DNA of 64,000 bases from Pararhizobium_B sp963838155 (GTDB lineage: Bacteria > Pseudomonadota > Alphaproteobacteria > Rhizobiales > Rhizobiaceae): contig CAWIQE010000010.1 of NCBI GenBank assembly GCA_963838155.1, positions 52,551 to 116,550 on the forward strand. The letters are read 5' to 3'. The notes below the pieces were generated by a model. It saw only the letters and a list, made by a program, of their open reading frames with translations. It searched no databases and was not told the DNA's origin. A program made the translations under genes and the position numbers. Positions within the stretch are counted from its first letter, which is position 1; each line of letters starts with the position of its first letter. Shown here piece by piece: positions 49,538-58,727 of this stretch.

Positions 49538-51525
49538 CAGAGGGAACTCCCGAGCATCATCCAGGTGACGAGCGCCGCGACGCCGATCAGCATCGCGAAC
49601 GCGTAGTGATAGAGGTAGCCGGACTGAAGCCGGACGACCCGCCCGGTGATATCCTGCACCCGGGCCGCGACCCCGTCCGGCCCGAGACGGTCGATGACGG
49701 CCCCGTCGCCTTCCTTCCAGAGGAAGTAGCCTAGGCGCTTCGCGCCGCGGACGAAGAGGAAGTCGTAGACCTCGTCGAAATACCATTTGTTGAGCAGGAA
49801 GAGGTACAGCGCCCTGTGCTGCTCGGCGAGCCTGCGCGGCGTCTCCGGGGAGCGGATGTAGAAGTACCAGGCCACGACGAAGCCGAGCGCCATCGCGATG
49901 AACGGGCTGAGGCTCGCCCATTCGGCGATGTGCTCGTAGTCGGTCAGCACCGAGTTCGAGGAGAGCGTGAAGATCGCGTGCTTCCAGAACTCGTGATAGC
50001 CCTCGCCGAAGAAGTCGGTCTTGAAGATCATCCCGGCGAAGAGCGCGCCCGCGGCCAGCACGTAGAGCGGAACCAGCATCACCTGCGGCAATTCATGGAC
50101 GTGGTGCATGACGTCGGCCGAAGCCCGCGGCTTGCCGTGGAACGTCATGAAGATGAGCCGCCAGGAATAGAAGCTGGTGAATGCCGCCGCAATGACGAGC
50201 ATCCAGAAGGCGAACATGTTCAGCGGCGAATGCGAGGCGAACGCCGCCTCGATTATCGCGTCCTTCGAGACGAAGCCCGCCGTACCGATCGTCGTGAACG
50301 GGATGCCGAAGCCCGTGAGCGCCAGCGTGCCGATGACCATGGTCCAGTAGGTCATGGGAATGTGGGTGCGCAGGCCGCCCATGCGCCGCATGTCCTGTTC
50401 GTCGGACATGGCGTGGATGACCGAACCGGCGCAAAGGAACAGCAGCGCCTTGAAGAAGGCGTGGGTGAACAGGTGGAAGATGCCCGCGCCATAGGCGCCG
50501 ATGCCCATGGCCGCGAACATGTAGCCGAGCTGCGAGCAGGTCGAGTAGGCGATGACCCGCTTGATGTCGTTCTGCACGAGACCGACGGTCGCGGCGAAGA
50601 ACGCCGTCACCGAGCCGATGATCGTGACGAACACGAGCGCCGTCTGCGACAGCTCGAACAGCGGCGACATGCGCGCGACGAGGAAGACGCCCGCGGTCAC
50701 CATGGTCGCGGCGTGGATGAGGGCGGAAACGGGCGTCGGACCTTCCATGGCGTCCGGCAGCCAGGTGTGCAGGAAGAACTGCGCCGACTTGCCCATCGCG
50801 CCCATGAAGAGCAGCAGGCAGACGGCGGTGATCGCGCCCTGCTTGTCGAGCTGCATGCCGAAGAGGTCGATCACGGTCTTGGCCGCGTCCGCCGAGCCCG
50901 ACTTCGGGAGGAAGTCCTGGGCATTGGCGAAGACCGTATCGAGATTGATCGAGCCGAACAGCACGAAGACGCCGAAGATGCCCAGTGCGAAGCCGAAATC
51001 GCCGACGCGGTTGACCACGAAGGCCTTGATCGCGGCGGCGCAGGCGGCCGGCCGCTTGTACCAGAAGCCGATCAGCAGATACGACGCCAGCCCGACGCCT
51101 TCCCAGCCGAAGAACAGCTGCAGGAGGTTGTTCGCCGTCACCAGCATGAGCATGGCGAAGGTGAACAGCGAAAGATAGGCGAAGAAGCGCGGCCGGTGCG
51201 GGTCGCTGTGCATGTAGCCGATCGAGTAGACGTGCACGAGCGTGGACACGGTCGTCACCACGATCAACATGACGACGGTGAGCGTGTCCACCCGCAGCTG
51301 CCAGTCCACCGCGAGGTTGCCGGAGGTGATCCAGCGGAACACCTCGACGTGGAACAGCTGCGTTTCGCCGAGCCCGACGGTGAAGAACGCGATCCAGGCG
51401 AGGACCAGCGACACGAGCATCAGGCCGCAGGTGACGTACTCGGAGGCCTTGGCTCCGATCGAGCGGCCGAACAGGCCCGCGATGATCGCGCCGAGAAGGG
51501 GCAGGAAGACGATGGCGACATACAT
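49537..51525 (-). CDS. nuoL: NADH-quinone oxidoreductase subunit L
   Basis: This 662-residue subunit is the distal proton-pumping module with the long lateral helix at its C-terminal part. Blocks are FFGWEGVGLASYLLIGFWY, FFLHTWLPDAMEGPTPVSAL and RVIAYSTCSQLGYMFAAMG. It starts six bases after nuoK and overlaps nuoM by one base. Confidence 0.96.
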   Translation of the reverse strand: MYVAIVFLPLLGAIIAGLFGRSIGAKASEYVTCGLMLVSLVLAWIAFFTVGLGETQLFHVEVFRWITSGNLAVDWQLRVDTLTVVMLIVVTTVSTLVHVYSIGYMHSDPHRPRFFAYLSLFTFAMLMLVTANNLLQLFFGWEGVGLASYLLIGFWYKRPAACAAAIKAFVVNRVGDFGFALGIFGVFVLFGSINLDTVFANAQDFLPKSGSADAAKTVIDLFGMQLDKQGAITAVCLLLFMGAMGKSAQFFLHTWLPDAMEGPTPVSALIHAATMVTAGVFLVARMSPLFELSQTALVFVTIIGSVTAFFAATVGLVQNDIKRVIAYSTCSQLGYMFAAMGIGAYGAGIFHLFTHAFFKALLFLCAGSVIHAMSDEQDMRRMGGLRTHIPMTYWTMVIGTLALTGFGIPFTTIGTAGFVSKDAIIEAAFASHSPLNMFAFWMLVIAAAFTSFYSWRLIFMTFHGKPRASADVMHHVHELPQVMLVPLYVLAAGALFAGMIFKTDFFGEGYHEFWKHAIFTLSSNSVLTDYEHIAEWASLSPFIAMALGFVVAWYFYIRSPETPRRLAEQHRALYLFLLNKWYFDEVYDFLFVRGAKRLGYFLWKEGDGAVIDRLGPDGVAARVQDITGRVVRLQSGYLYHYAFAMLIGVAALVTWMMLGSSL

Positions 51526-51531
51526 GGCGGG

Positions 51532-51840
51532 TCAGCCCTTCATCGTGTTGACGTCGGCGACGGCGATGGAGCCGCGGTTGCGGTAGAAGACGACGAGGAT
51601 GGCCAGGCCGATCGCCGCTTCCGCGGCCGCCACGGTCAGGATGAAGAGGGCGAACACCTGGCCGACGATGTCGTTGAGGTAGGCCGAGAACGCCACCATG
51701 TTGAGATTGACCGCCAGCAATATCAGCTCGACCGACATCAGGATGACGATGATGTTCTTGCGGTTCAGGAAGATGCCGAACACGCCGAGCGTGAACAGTA
51801 TGGCGCTGACCGTGAGGTAGTGGGCTAGTCCGATTTCCAT
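51532..51840 (-). CDS. nuoK: NADH-quinone oxidoreductase subunit K
   Basis: This 102-residue subunit has three helices with the conserved glutamate in MSVELILLAVNLNMVAF and another in TVAAAEAAIGLAILV, both part of the proton path. It lies between nuoJ and nuoL with short gaps of 23 and 6 bases. Confidence 0.96.
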   Translation of the reverse strand: MEIGLAHYLTVSAILFTLGVFGIFLNRKNIIVILMSVELILLAVNLNMVAFSAYLNDIVGQVFALFILTVAAAEAAIGLAILVVFYRNRGSIAVADVNTMKG

Positions 51841-51863
51841 TGTCCTGCTCCTCGCTCGGCGAC

Positions 51864-52478
51864 CTATATGCCCTGCCCGGGCTTCACCTTGACCACCTCG
51901 ACGGCGGTCTGGGGCGAGCGGGCCACCTGGCGTGCGATGTTCTGGCGCTTGACGTCCCGGCGATGCTGCAGCGTCAGGACGATGGCCCCGATCATGGCGA
52001 CGAGCAGCACCATGCCGGCAATCTGGAAGAAGTAGATGTAGTCCGTGTAGAGCACGTCGCCGAGCGCGGCCGTGTTGGTGCGCACGTCGAGCGGCGGGAT
52101 CGGGTGGCCGACATTGGAGACGATGTCCGGCGACAGGATGCTTCCGCCGAGCACCACGACCAGTTCGGCAAGCAGGATGACCCCGATCAGCGCCCCGATC
52201 GGCGCGTATTCGAGCACGCCGGAGCGCAATTCGGCGAAGTCGATGTCGAGCATCATCACCACGAACAGGAAGAGCACCGCCACGGCGCCGACATAGACGA
52301 CGAGCAAGATCATCGCCAGGAATTCCGCACCGGTCAGCAGGAACAGCCCCGCCGCGTTGAAGAAGGTGAGGATGAGGAACAACACCGAGTGCACCGGGTT
52401 GCGCGCCGCGATCACCATGAAGGCGGATGCCACGGCGATAAAGGCGAAGATATAGAAAAACAGAGCCTGGAGACCCAT
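51864..52478 (-). CDS. nuoJ: NADH-quinone oxidoreductase subunit J
   Basis: This 204-residue subunit has five helices, with the pi-bulge region LLVVYVGAVAVLFLFVVMML as the family mark. The start at MGLQALFFYIFAF is chosen since the longer frame adds only a charged, unlikely N-terminus. It is separated from nuoI by 141 bp, the widest gap in the operon, in which no gene was found. Confidence 0.95.
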   Translation of the reverse strand: MGLQALFFYIFAFIAVASAFMVIAARNPVHSVLFLILTFFNAAGLFLLTGAEFLAMILLVVYVGAVAVLFLFVVMMLDIDFAELRSGVLEYAPIGALIGVILLAELVVVLGGSILSPDIVSNVGHPIPPLDVRTNTAALGDVLYTDYIYFFQIAGMVLLVAMIGAIVLTLQHRRDVKRQNIARQVARSPQTAVEVVKVKPGQGI

Positions 52479-52619
52479 GAGCGGTGCCTTTTTCGTCTTT
52501 TTCCCCCGGATGCGACGACCGTTCGCCGCCACCCCGATCGGGCGCGCCGGGTTTGTCCCGCTCGCGCCTTCAACTGCTTGAGCCCGGGAACACCCCGGAC
52601 TGCCTTTTGGGCGATCGAC

Positions 52620-53114
52620 TTACCTGTACGGCGCGTCCATCGCAATGTTGTGCGCGAGTTCGCGCTCCCACCGGTCGCCGTTTTCGAGGAGCTTGTCCTT
52701 GTCGTAGTAGAGCTCTTCCCGTGTCTCGGTGGAAAATTCGAAATTCGGCCCCTCGACGATCGCATCGACCGGGCAGGCCTCCTGGCAGAACCCGCAATAG
52801 ATGCACTTCACCATGTCGATGTCGTAGCGCACCGTCCGGCGCGTGCCGTCGTTGCGGCGTGGACCGGCCTCGATGGTGATCGCCTGGGCCGGGCATATCG
52901 CCTCGCAAAGCTTGCAGGCGATGCAGCGCTCCTGCCCGTTCGGATACCGGCGCAGCGCATGCTCCCCGCGGAAGCGCGGGCTGACCGGCCCCTTTTCGAA
53001 GGGATAGTTGATCGTCGCCTTCGGCCTGAAGAAATAACGCATCGACAGGCCGACGGCCTGGACGAACTCCTTCAGGAAAAGCGCGTTGGCAGCCTGTGCG
53101 AGACCCGCCATCAT
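52620..53114 (-). CDS. nuoI: NADH-quinone oxidoreductase subunit I
   Basis: This 164-residue subunit carries the two [4Fe-4S] clusters N6a and N6b: motifs CIACKLCEAICP near residue 63 and CIYCGFCQEACP near residue 102. It links the hydrophilic arm to the quinone site. Its ATG overlaps the stop of the small preceding gene in an ATGA arrangement. Confidence 0.97.
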   Translation of the reverse strand: MMAGLAQAANALFLKEFVQAVGLSMRYFFRPKATINYPFEKGPVSPRFRGEHALRRYPNGQERCIACKLCEAICPAQAITIEAGPRRNDGTRRTVRYDIDMVKCIYCGFCQEACPVDAIVEGPNFEFSTETREELYYDKDKLLENGDRWERELAHNIAMDAPYR

Positions 53115-53302
53115 TGACCTCCAATCGCGTCGGCGGCGAACCAGCCGACGATGGGGAAGAGCACGAACTGGCTCACTCCCACGACATTGAGAACTTTCTT
53201 CGTTTCCGGCAGGTCGACCCGCTTCGAAAGCGCGCGCAGGACGACCATCTCGATCGCCGCTACGAGCAGTCCGACCAGCGCTCCGATTGCCTGCAGAGAC
53301 AT
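53111..53302 (-). CDS. Small membrane protein inserted between nuoH and nuoI
   Basis: This 63-residue protein has two hydrophobic segments (LQAIGALVGLLVAAIEMVVL and GVSQFVLFPIVGWFAADAI) joined by a charged loop RALSKRVDLPETKK. It overlaps nuoH at its start by one base and nuoI at its stop (ATGA), so it is translationally coupled to both. It is not one of the 14 core subunits. A role as accessory subunit or assembly factor of complex I is a fair inference from coupling alone. A start nine bases upstream (53311) is possible. Confidence 0.75.
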   Translation of the reverse strand: MSLQAIGALVGLLVAAIEMVVLRALSKRVDLPETKKVLNVVGVSQFVLFPIVGWFAADAIGGQ

Positions 53303-54345
53303 CAGGCCCATCCCGTCAGCTTGAGCACGAAGGCGACGATCACGACCATCGCGAGCGACAGCGGCAGGAACACCTTCCAGCCGAGACGCATCAGCTGATC
53401 GTAGCGGTAGCGCGGCACGAACGCCTTCACGAGCGCGAACATGAAGAAGACGAAGCAGACCTTGAGGACGAACCAGATGATGCCCGGAACCCAGTTGAGC
53501 ACTGCGACGTCGACCGGCGGCAGCCATCCCCCGAGGAAGAGGATCGTCGTCAGCGCGCACAGGAGCACGATGGCCGCATACTCGCCCAGCATGAACATCA
53601 TGAAGGGCATGGAGGAGTATTCGACCATGTAGCCCGCGACCAGCTCCAATTCGGCCTCGGGAAGATCGAAGGGCGGGCGGTTCGTCTCGGCAAGCGACGA
53701 GATGAAGAAGACGACGAACATCGGGAACAGCGACAGCCAGTGCCAGTCGAGGAACGAGTTCGGCAGGCCGAGCTTCGTGCCGAGCCCGACCTTCTGCGAG
53801 AGCACGATGTCGCTGAGGTTGAGCGAGCCGACGGTCAGCAGCACCGTAATGATGACGAAGCCGATCGAGACTTCGTAGGAGACCATCTGCGCGGCGGAGC
53901 GCAGGGCGCCGAGGAAGGCGTATTTCGAGTTCGACGCCCATCCGGCCATGATGACGCCGTAAACTTCCAGCGACGATATGGCGAAGATGTAGAGGATGCC
54001 GACATTGATGTTCGCGACGGCCCAGTTCTCGTTCAGCGGGATGACCGCCCAGGTCGCCAGCGCCAAGGTGACGGATACCAGCGGAGCCAGGAGGAAGACG
54101 CCCTTGTTGGCGCTCGCCGGGATGATCGGCTCCTTGAGCGCCAGCTTCAGAAGATCCGCGAAGGATTGCAGCAGCCCCCAGGGGCCGACGACGTTGGGGC
54201 CGCGCCGCATCTGGACGGCCGCCCAGATCTTGCGGTCGGCGAGCAGGATGTAGGCGATGAAGAGAAGCAGGCAGACGAGCAGCAGAAGCGACTCGCCGAG
54301 CATGATCAGTCCCGGCAGGACATATGTGGCGAAAAATCCGTCCAT
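53302..54345 (-). CDS. nuoH: NADH-quinone oxidoreductase subunit H
   Basis: This 347-residue membrane subunit forms the quinone chamber with NuoB and NuoD. Marks are LADRKIWAAVQMRRGPNVVGPWGLLQ-type sequence near residue 38, the acidic loop SSLAETNRPPFDLPEAELEL with GYMVEYSSMPF after it, and RYRYDQLMRLGWKVFLPL near the end. It lies 20 bases after nuoG. Confidence 0.97.
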   Translation of the reverse strand: MDGFFATYVLPGLIMLGESLLLLVCLLLFIAYILLADRKIWAAVQMRRGPNVVGPWGLLQSFADLLKLALKEPIIPASANKGVFLLAPLVSVTLALATWAVIPLNENWAVANINVGILYIFAISSLEVYGVIMAGWASNSKYAFLGALRSAAQMVSYEVSIGFVIITVLLTVGSLNLSDIVLSQKVGLGTKLGLPNSFLDWHWLSLFPMFVVFFISSLAETNRPPFDLPEAELELVAGYMVEYSSMPFMMFMLGEYAAIVLLCALTTILFLGGWLPPVDVAVLNWVPGIIWFVLKVCFVFFMFALVKAFVPRYRYDQLMRLGWKVFLPLSLAMVVIVAFVLKLTGWA

Positions 54346-54365
54346 GGTCTTGCGCTTTCTATCCC

Positions 54366-56462
54366 CTACTCGGCCGCGACTTTGGTTTCACCCCGAGCGA
54401 GCGCCGAACATTCGGCCATGACGGCCGAGGCACGCGCTATCGGGTTGGTCAAATAGAAGTCTTTGACCGGCGACGCAAATCCGGAGTCGTCGAGCTTGCG
54501 CGCTTTTTTCGCCAGCTCGGCGAACCCCGCCGATACGGCGTCGAAGTCGTCGCCGCGAATTTCGTCGATCGCGGCGAAATGCGGATGGGCGACGTAGAGC
54601 CTGGCGCGCAGCGCGTTGAGCGAATCGAACGGCAGCTTGTGGCCGAGCACGTCGGAGAGCGCCCGGATGATCGCCCAGTCCTCGCGCGCGTCTCCCGGGG
54701 GGAAGCCCGCCCGGTTGGCGAGCTGGACGCGCCCTTCGGTGTTCACGTAGGTGCCCGACTTCTCGGTGTAGGCGGCCGACGGGAGGATCACGTCCGCATG
54801 GTGCGCACCGACGTCGCCGTGCGTGCCGATGTAGACGGTGAAGCCGGACGTCCGCGCGGCCATGTCCAGTTCGTCGGCGCCGAGAAGGAAGAGCACCGCC
54901 GCGTCCGTCAGCATTTTCGCGGCGGTCATGCCGCCCTCGCCCGGCACGAAGCCCAGGTCGAGGCCACCGACGCGCGCGGCCGCCGTGTGGATCACGCCGA
55001 ACCCGTTCCATTCGGCGCCGATGGCGCCGACCGCATCGGCGAGCCTTGCGGCATGGCCCAGCAGCGACAGGCCGTCGGGGCGGGACAGCGCCCCCTGCCC
55101 GACGACGATCATCGGGCGCTCGGCCTTCTTGAGCGTGTCGAGGAAGGCATGCTTGCCGTCGATCAGGCCGGTGAGCGTCTCGGCGCCGGCCCCGAGATAG
55201 TCGTAGTCGTATCGCAGGTCGGCGTTTTCGCCGATCACGGCGATCGGGAACGGATCGTTCATGCGCCAGCGCTTGCGGATGCGCGCGTTGAGCACCGACG
55301 CCTCGAAGCGGGGGTTGGAGCCGATGACGAGGAGTGCGTCGGCGTCCTCGATGCCCTCGATGGTCGGATTGAACAGATAGGAGGCGCGCCCGAAGGCCGG
55401 GTCGAGGACCGACCGGTCCTGCCGGCAGTCGATGTTCGGCGAACCGAGCGACGTCATCAGTTCCTTGAGCGCGTACATCTCCTCGACCGTCGCCAGGTCG
55501 CCGGCAACCGCGCCGATGCTGTCGGGCGATGCCGACTTGACCGCATCGGCGATGGCCTTGAAGGCTTCCGCCCAGCTCGCCGGCCGGAAGCGACCGTCGA
55601 CCTTCACATAGGGCTTGTCGAGCCGCTGGGTCCTGAGCCCGTCCCATATGAAGCGGGTCTTGTCGGAGATCCACTCCTCGTTCACCGCCTCGTTCACCCG
55701 CGGCATGATGCGCATGACTTCCCTGCCGCGCGTGTCGACCCGGATCGCGGAACCGCAGGCGTCCATGACGTCGATCAATTCCGTCTTGCCCAGTTCCCAG
55801 GGCCGCGCCTGGAACGCGTAGGGCTTGGACGTCAGGGCTCCGACCGGGCAGAGGTCGATGACGTTGCCCTGGAGCTCGGAGGTCATGGCGTGTTCGAGAT
55901 AGGTCGTGATCTCGGCGTCCTCGCCCCGCCCGATCAGGCCGAGCTCGGAAATGCCGGCGACCTCCGTCGTGAACCGGACGCACCGCGTGCAGTGGATGCA
56001 GCGGTTCATGATCGTCTTGACCAGCGGGCCGATGTACTTGTCCTCGACGGCGCGCTTGTTTTCCTGGTAGCGCGAGGCGTCCATGCCGAAGGCCATGGCC
56101 TGGTCCTGCAGGTCGCACTCGCCGCCCTGGTCGCAGATCGGACAGTCGAGCGGATGGTTGATGAGCAGGAACTCCATCACGCCTTCGCGCGCCTTCTTGA
56201 CCATGGGGGTATTGGTGAAGACCTCCGGCGCCTCCCCGTTCGGCCCCGGCCGCAGGTCGCGCACGCCCATGGCGCAGGACGCGGCCGGCTTGGGCGGCCC
56301 GCCCTTCACCTCCACGAGGCACATGCGGCAGTTGCCGGCGATCGACAGCCTCTCGTGGAAGCAGAAACGCGGCACCTCGGCGCCGGCGTCCTCGCACGCC
56401 TGCAGCAGCGTGTAGTGATCCGGAACCTCGATCTCTTTTCCGTCGACCTTGATCTTAGCCAT
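54366..56462 (-). CDS. nuoG: NADH-quinone oxidoreductase subunit G
   Basis: This 698-residue subunit holds the [2Fe-2S] cluster (CEDAGAEVPRFCFHERLSIA and CRMC) and [4Fe-4S] clusters with HCTRC and CPVGALTSKP in the N-terminal 230 residues, and a molybdopterin-type fold without cofactor after that. The length is normal for the alphaproteobacterial and mitochondrial type (75-kDa subunit). It follows the helix-hairpin-helix gene by 76 bases. Confidence 0.96.
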   Translation of the reverse strand: MAKIKVDGKEIEVPDHYTLLQACEDAGAEVPRFCFHERLSIAGNCRMCLVEVKGGPPKPAASCAMGVRDLRPGPNGEAPEVFTNTPMVKKAREGVMEFLLINHPLDCPICDQGGECDLQDQAMAFGMDASRYQENKRAVEDKYIGPLVKTIMNRCIHCTRCVRFTTEVAGISELGLIGRGEDAEITTYLEHAMTSELQGNVIDLCPVGALTSKPYAFQARPWELGKTELIDVMDACGSAIRVDTRGREVMRIMPRVNEAVNEEWISDKTRFIWDGLRTQRLDKPYVKVDGRFRPASWAEAFKAIADAVKSASPDSIGAVAGDLATVEEMYALKELMTSLGSPNIDCRQDRSVLDPAFGRASYLFNPTIEGIEDADALLVIGSNPRFEASVLNARIRKRWRMNDPFPIAVIGENADLRYDYDYLGAGAETLTGLIDGKHAFLDTLKKAERPMIVVGQGALSRPDGLSLLGHAARLADAVGAIGAEWNGFGVIHTAAARVGGLDLGFVPGEGGMTAAKMLTDAAVLFLLGADELDMAARTSGFTVYIGTHGDVGAHHADVILPSAAYTEKSGTYVNTEGRVQLANRAGFPPGDAREDWAIIRALSDVLGHKLPFDSLNALRARLYVAHPHFAAIDEIRGDDFDAVSAGFAELAKKARKLDDSGFASPVKDFYLTNPIARASAVMAECSALARGETKVAAE

Positions 56463-56538
56463 GCTTCACTTTCCCTCATGCCCGGACAGGAGGCCCCCCG
56501 TCCGGGCTGCACGAAGCCGGGCATCGCCCGGCAATTGC

Positions 56539-57300
56539 CTATTGTCCGGCGGCCGCGAGCGATTTCGCCTGCGCCTGCCAGCCGTCGCGTTCGATCCGCC
56601 CCTTGAACTGGAGATAGTCGTCGAGCCAGCCGACTTCCTGCGGCGACAAGGCGACGATCTGGCCGAACGTCCAGATGCCGATGCCGTTGAGCACCTGTTC
56701 CAGTTTCGGGCCGATACCCGATATCTGCTTCAAATCGTCCGGCGCCTCCGGCTTCGCCATTTCCGGCGGACGCCGGAACTCCTCCGGCGACAGGTCGGTT
56801 TGCGGCGGCACCTCCGCCCGTGCCGGCGCCGGCACGTCCCGGGCCTCGACGGCGGCATCCGCGACGCTGTCCGCCGCCGCCTTGAGGTCGGATACGGTTT
56901 CGGCGGCCCGGGCCTTCGCCTGCGGCGCCGAGGCCTTGCGGGGGGACGCGCCCTTCGCGGCGGCCGGTTCCGGCGCGGCAGCGGGCGGAACCGGTGCGGT
57001 GCGCCCGCCCGGCATTCCGAAGACGTCGCCCGCCTGCCAGGCGTCGGCACTTTCGAAGAATTCCTCGGCCGAGGGGAAGCCCATTCTGCGCGACATCTCC
57101 AGCGCGCCCTGCATCGAGCCCATCATCAGGCCGAGCATCTGCCCGGCGGCGGCCACGCCGAGCGCGGTTGCCGCGGCGGAGGCCGCCATCGGATGAGCCA
57201 TGAGCGGGCCGACCGGCATCGCCTGCATTTCCTTCATCCAGTTCGACATATCCATCATGCTTTCCGGTCTCGTTGCATCGGGAAAAGAAAACGTCGACAT
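56539..57300 (-). CDS. Helix-hairpin-helix domain protein inserted between nuoF and nuoG
   Basis: This 253-residue protein has a methionine- and alanine-rich helical N-terminus (SNWMKEMQAMPVGP, GQMLGLMMGSMQGALEMSRR), a Pro/Ala-rich disordered linker at about 105-185, and a C-terminal domain of about 60 residues. That domain (DDLKQISGIGPKLEQVLNGI) is clearly homologous to the last part of NuoE in this operon. The hairpin GIGPK-type motif normally binds nucleic acid or other proteins. An AAGGAG ribosome site fixes the start. It is a lineage-specific member of the complex I operon, with unknown role. Confidence 0.8.
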   Translation of the reverse strand: MSTFSFPDATRPESMMDMSNWMKEMQAMPVGPLMAHPMAASAAATALGVAAAGQMLGLMMGSMQGALEMSRRMGFPSAEEFFESADAWQAGDVFGMPGGRTAPVPPAAAPEPAAAKGASPRKASAPQAKARAAETVSDLKAAADSVADAAVEARDVPAPARAEVPPQTDLSPEEFRRPPEMAKPEAPDDLKQISGIGPKLEQVLNGIGIWTFGQIVALSPQEVGWLDDYLQFKGRIERDGWQAQAKSLAAAGQ

Positions 57301-57389
57301 AAGCTGGCTCCTTGTCGTGACCTGTCTTTTCCTCGAAACGTTTCCTTGGACCGGCCGTTCGCCGCGGCCGGTCTCTGTCGTTGCGTCGG

Positions 57390-58697
57390 CTATTCCGCTG
57401 CCTCCAGCACCGCCGACCGGCTCGTGTCGGCATTGCGCGTGAACTCGTCGATACGCCGCTCGATCTCGGGGCGGAAGTGACGGATGAGCCCCTGGATCGG
57501 CCACGCCGCGGCATCGCCGAGCGCGCAGATCGTATGCCCCTCGATCTGCTTGGTCACGTCGAACAGCATGTCGATCTCGCGCTTCTGCGCGCGCCCGACG
57601 ACCATGCGCTCCATGACGCGCCACATCCAGCCCGTCCCTTCGCGGCAGGGCGTGCACTGGCCGCAGCTTTCGTGACGGTAGAAATAGGCGATGCGCGAAA
57701 TCGCCTTCACGATGTCGGTCGACTTGTCCATGACGATGACCGCTGCCGTCCCGAGGCCCGACTTGAGGTCTCGAAGGCCGTCGAAATCCATCGGCGCGTC
57801 GATGATCTGGTCCGCCGGCACCAGCGGCACCGAGGAGCCGCCGGGAATGACCGCAAGGAGGTTGTCCCATCCGCCGCGGATGCCGCCGCAATGGCGGTCG
57901 ATGAGCTCGCGGAACGGGATCGACATCGCCTCCTCGAAGGTGCAGGGGCGCTCGACGTGGCCCGAGACGCAGAAGAGCTTGGTGCCGGTGTTGTTCTCGC
58001 GGCCGAAGCCGGCGAACCAGCCCGCCCCGCGCCGGAGGATCGTCGGCGCCACGGCGATCGACTCGACGTTGTTCACGGTCGTCGGGCAGCCGTAGAGGCC
58101 GACATTGGCCGGGAACGGGGGCTTGAGGCGCGGCTGGCCCTTCTTGCCCTCCAGGCTCTCGAGCAGCGCCGTTTCCTCGCCGCAGATATAGGCGCCGGCG
58201 CCGTGGTGGACGATGACGTCGAAGTCCCACCCGCACTTGTTGCCGGCGCCCAGGAGCCCCGCATCGTAGCATTCGTCGATTGCCGCCTGGAGCGCCTCGC
58301 GCTCGCGGATGTATTCGCCGCGGATGTAGATGTAGGCGTGGTGGGCGCCCATCGCGAAGCCGGCGACGACGCAGCCCTCGATCAGCGTATGCGGATCGTG
58401 GCGCATGATGTCGCGGTCCTTGCAGGTACCGGGCTCCGACTCGTCGGCGTTGACGACGAGGTAGTGCGGCCGGCCATCGCTCTCCTTCGGCATGAAGGAC
58501 CACTTCAGGCCGGTCGGGAAGCCAGCGCCGCCCCGCCCGCGCAGGCCCGACGCCTTCATCTCCGAGATGATCCAGTCGCGGCCCTTTTCGATGAGACCCT
58601 TGGTCCCGTCCCAGTGGCCGCGTTTCATCGCACCCTTCAACGACCGGTCGTGAATGCCGTAGATGTTGGTGAAGATCCGATCCTTGTCAGCAAGCAT
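57390..58697 (-). CDS. nuoF: NADH-quinone oxidoreductase subunit F
   Basis: This 435-residue subunit binds NADH, FMN and cluster N3. Marks are the nucleotide site GLRGRGGAGFPTGLKWSF near residue 55, the FMN region, GAGAYICGEETALLESLEG, and the cluster cysteines ESCGQCTPCREG near residue 355 with a further cysteine in HTICALGDAAAWP. It lies 30 bases after nuoE. Confidence 0.97.
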   Translation of the reverse strand: MLADKDRIFTNIYGIHDRSLKGAMKRGHWDGTKGLIEKGRDWIISEMKASGLRGRGGAGFPTGLKWSFMPKESDGRPHYLVVNADESEPGTCKDRDIMRHDPHTLIEGCVVAGFAMGAHHAYIYIRGEYIREREALQAAIDECYDAGLLGAGNKCGWDFDVIVHHGAGAYICGEETALLESLEGKKGQPRLKPPFPANVGLYGCPTTVNNVESIAVAPTILRRGAGWFAGFGRENNTGTKLFCVSGHVERPCTFEEAMSIPFRELIDRHCGGIRGGWDNLLAVIPGGSSVPLVPADQIIDAPMDFDGLRDLKSGLGTAAVIVMDKSTDIVKAISRIAYFYRHESCGQCTPCREGTGWMWRVMERMVVGRAQKREIDMLFDVTKQIEGHTICALGDAAAWPIQGLIRHFRPEIERRIDEFTRNADTSRSAVLEAAE

Positions 58698-58727
58698 GGC
58701 GTGATCCGTTCCCTTTCAATCCAGCCA

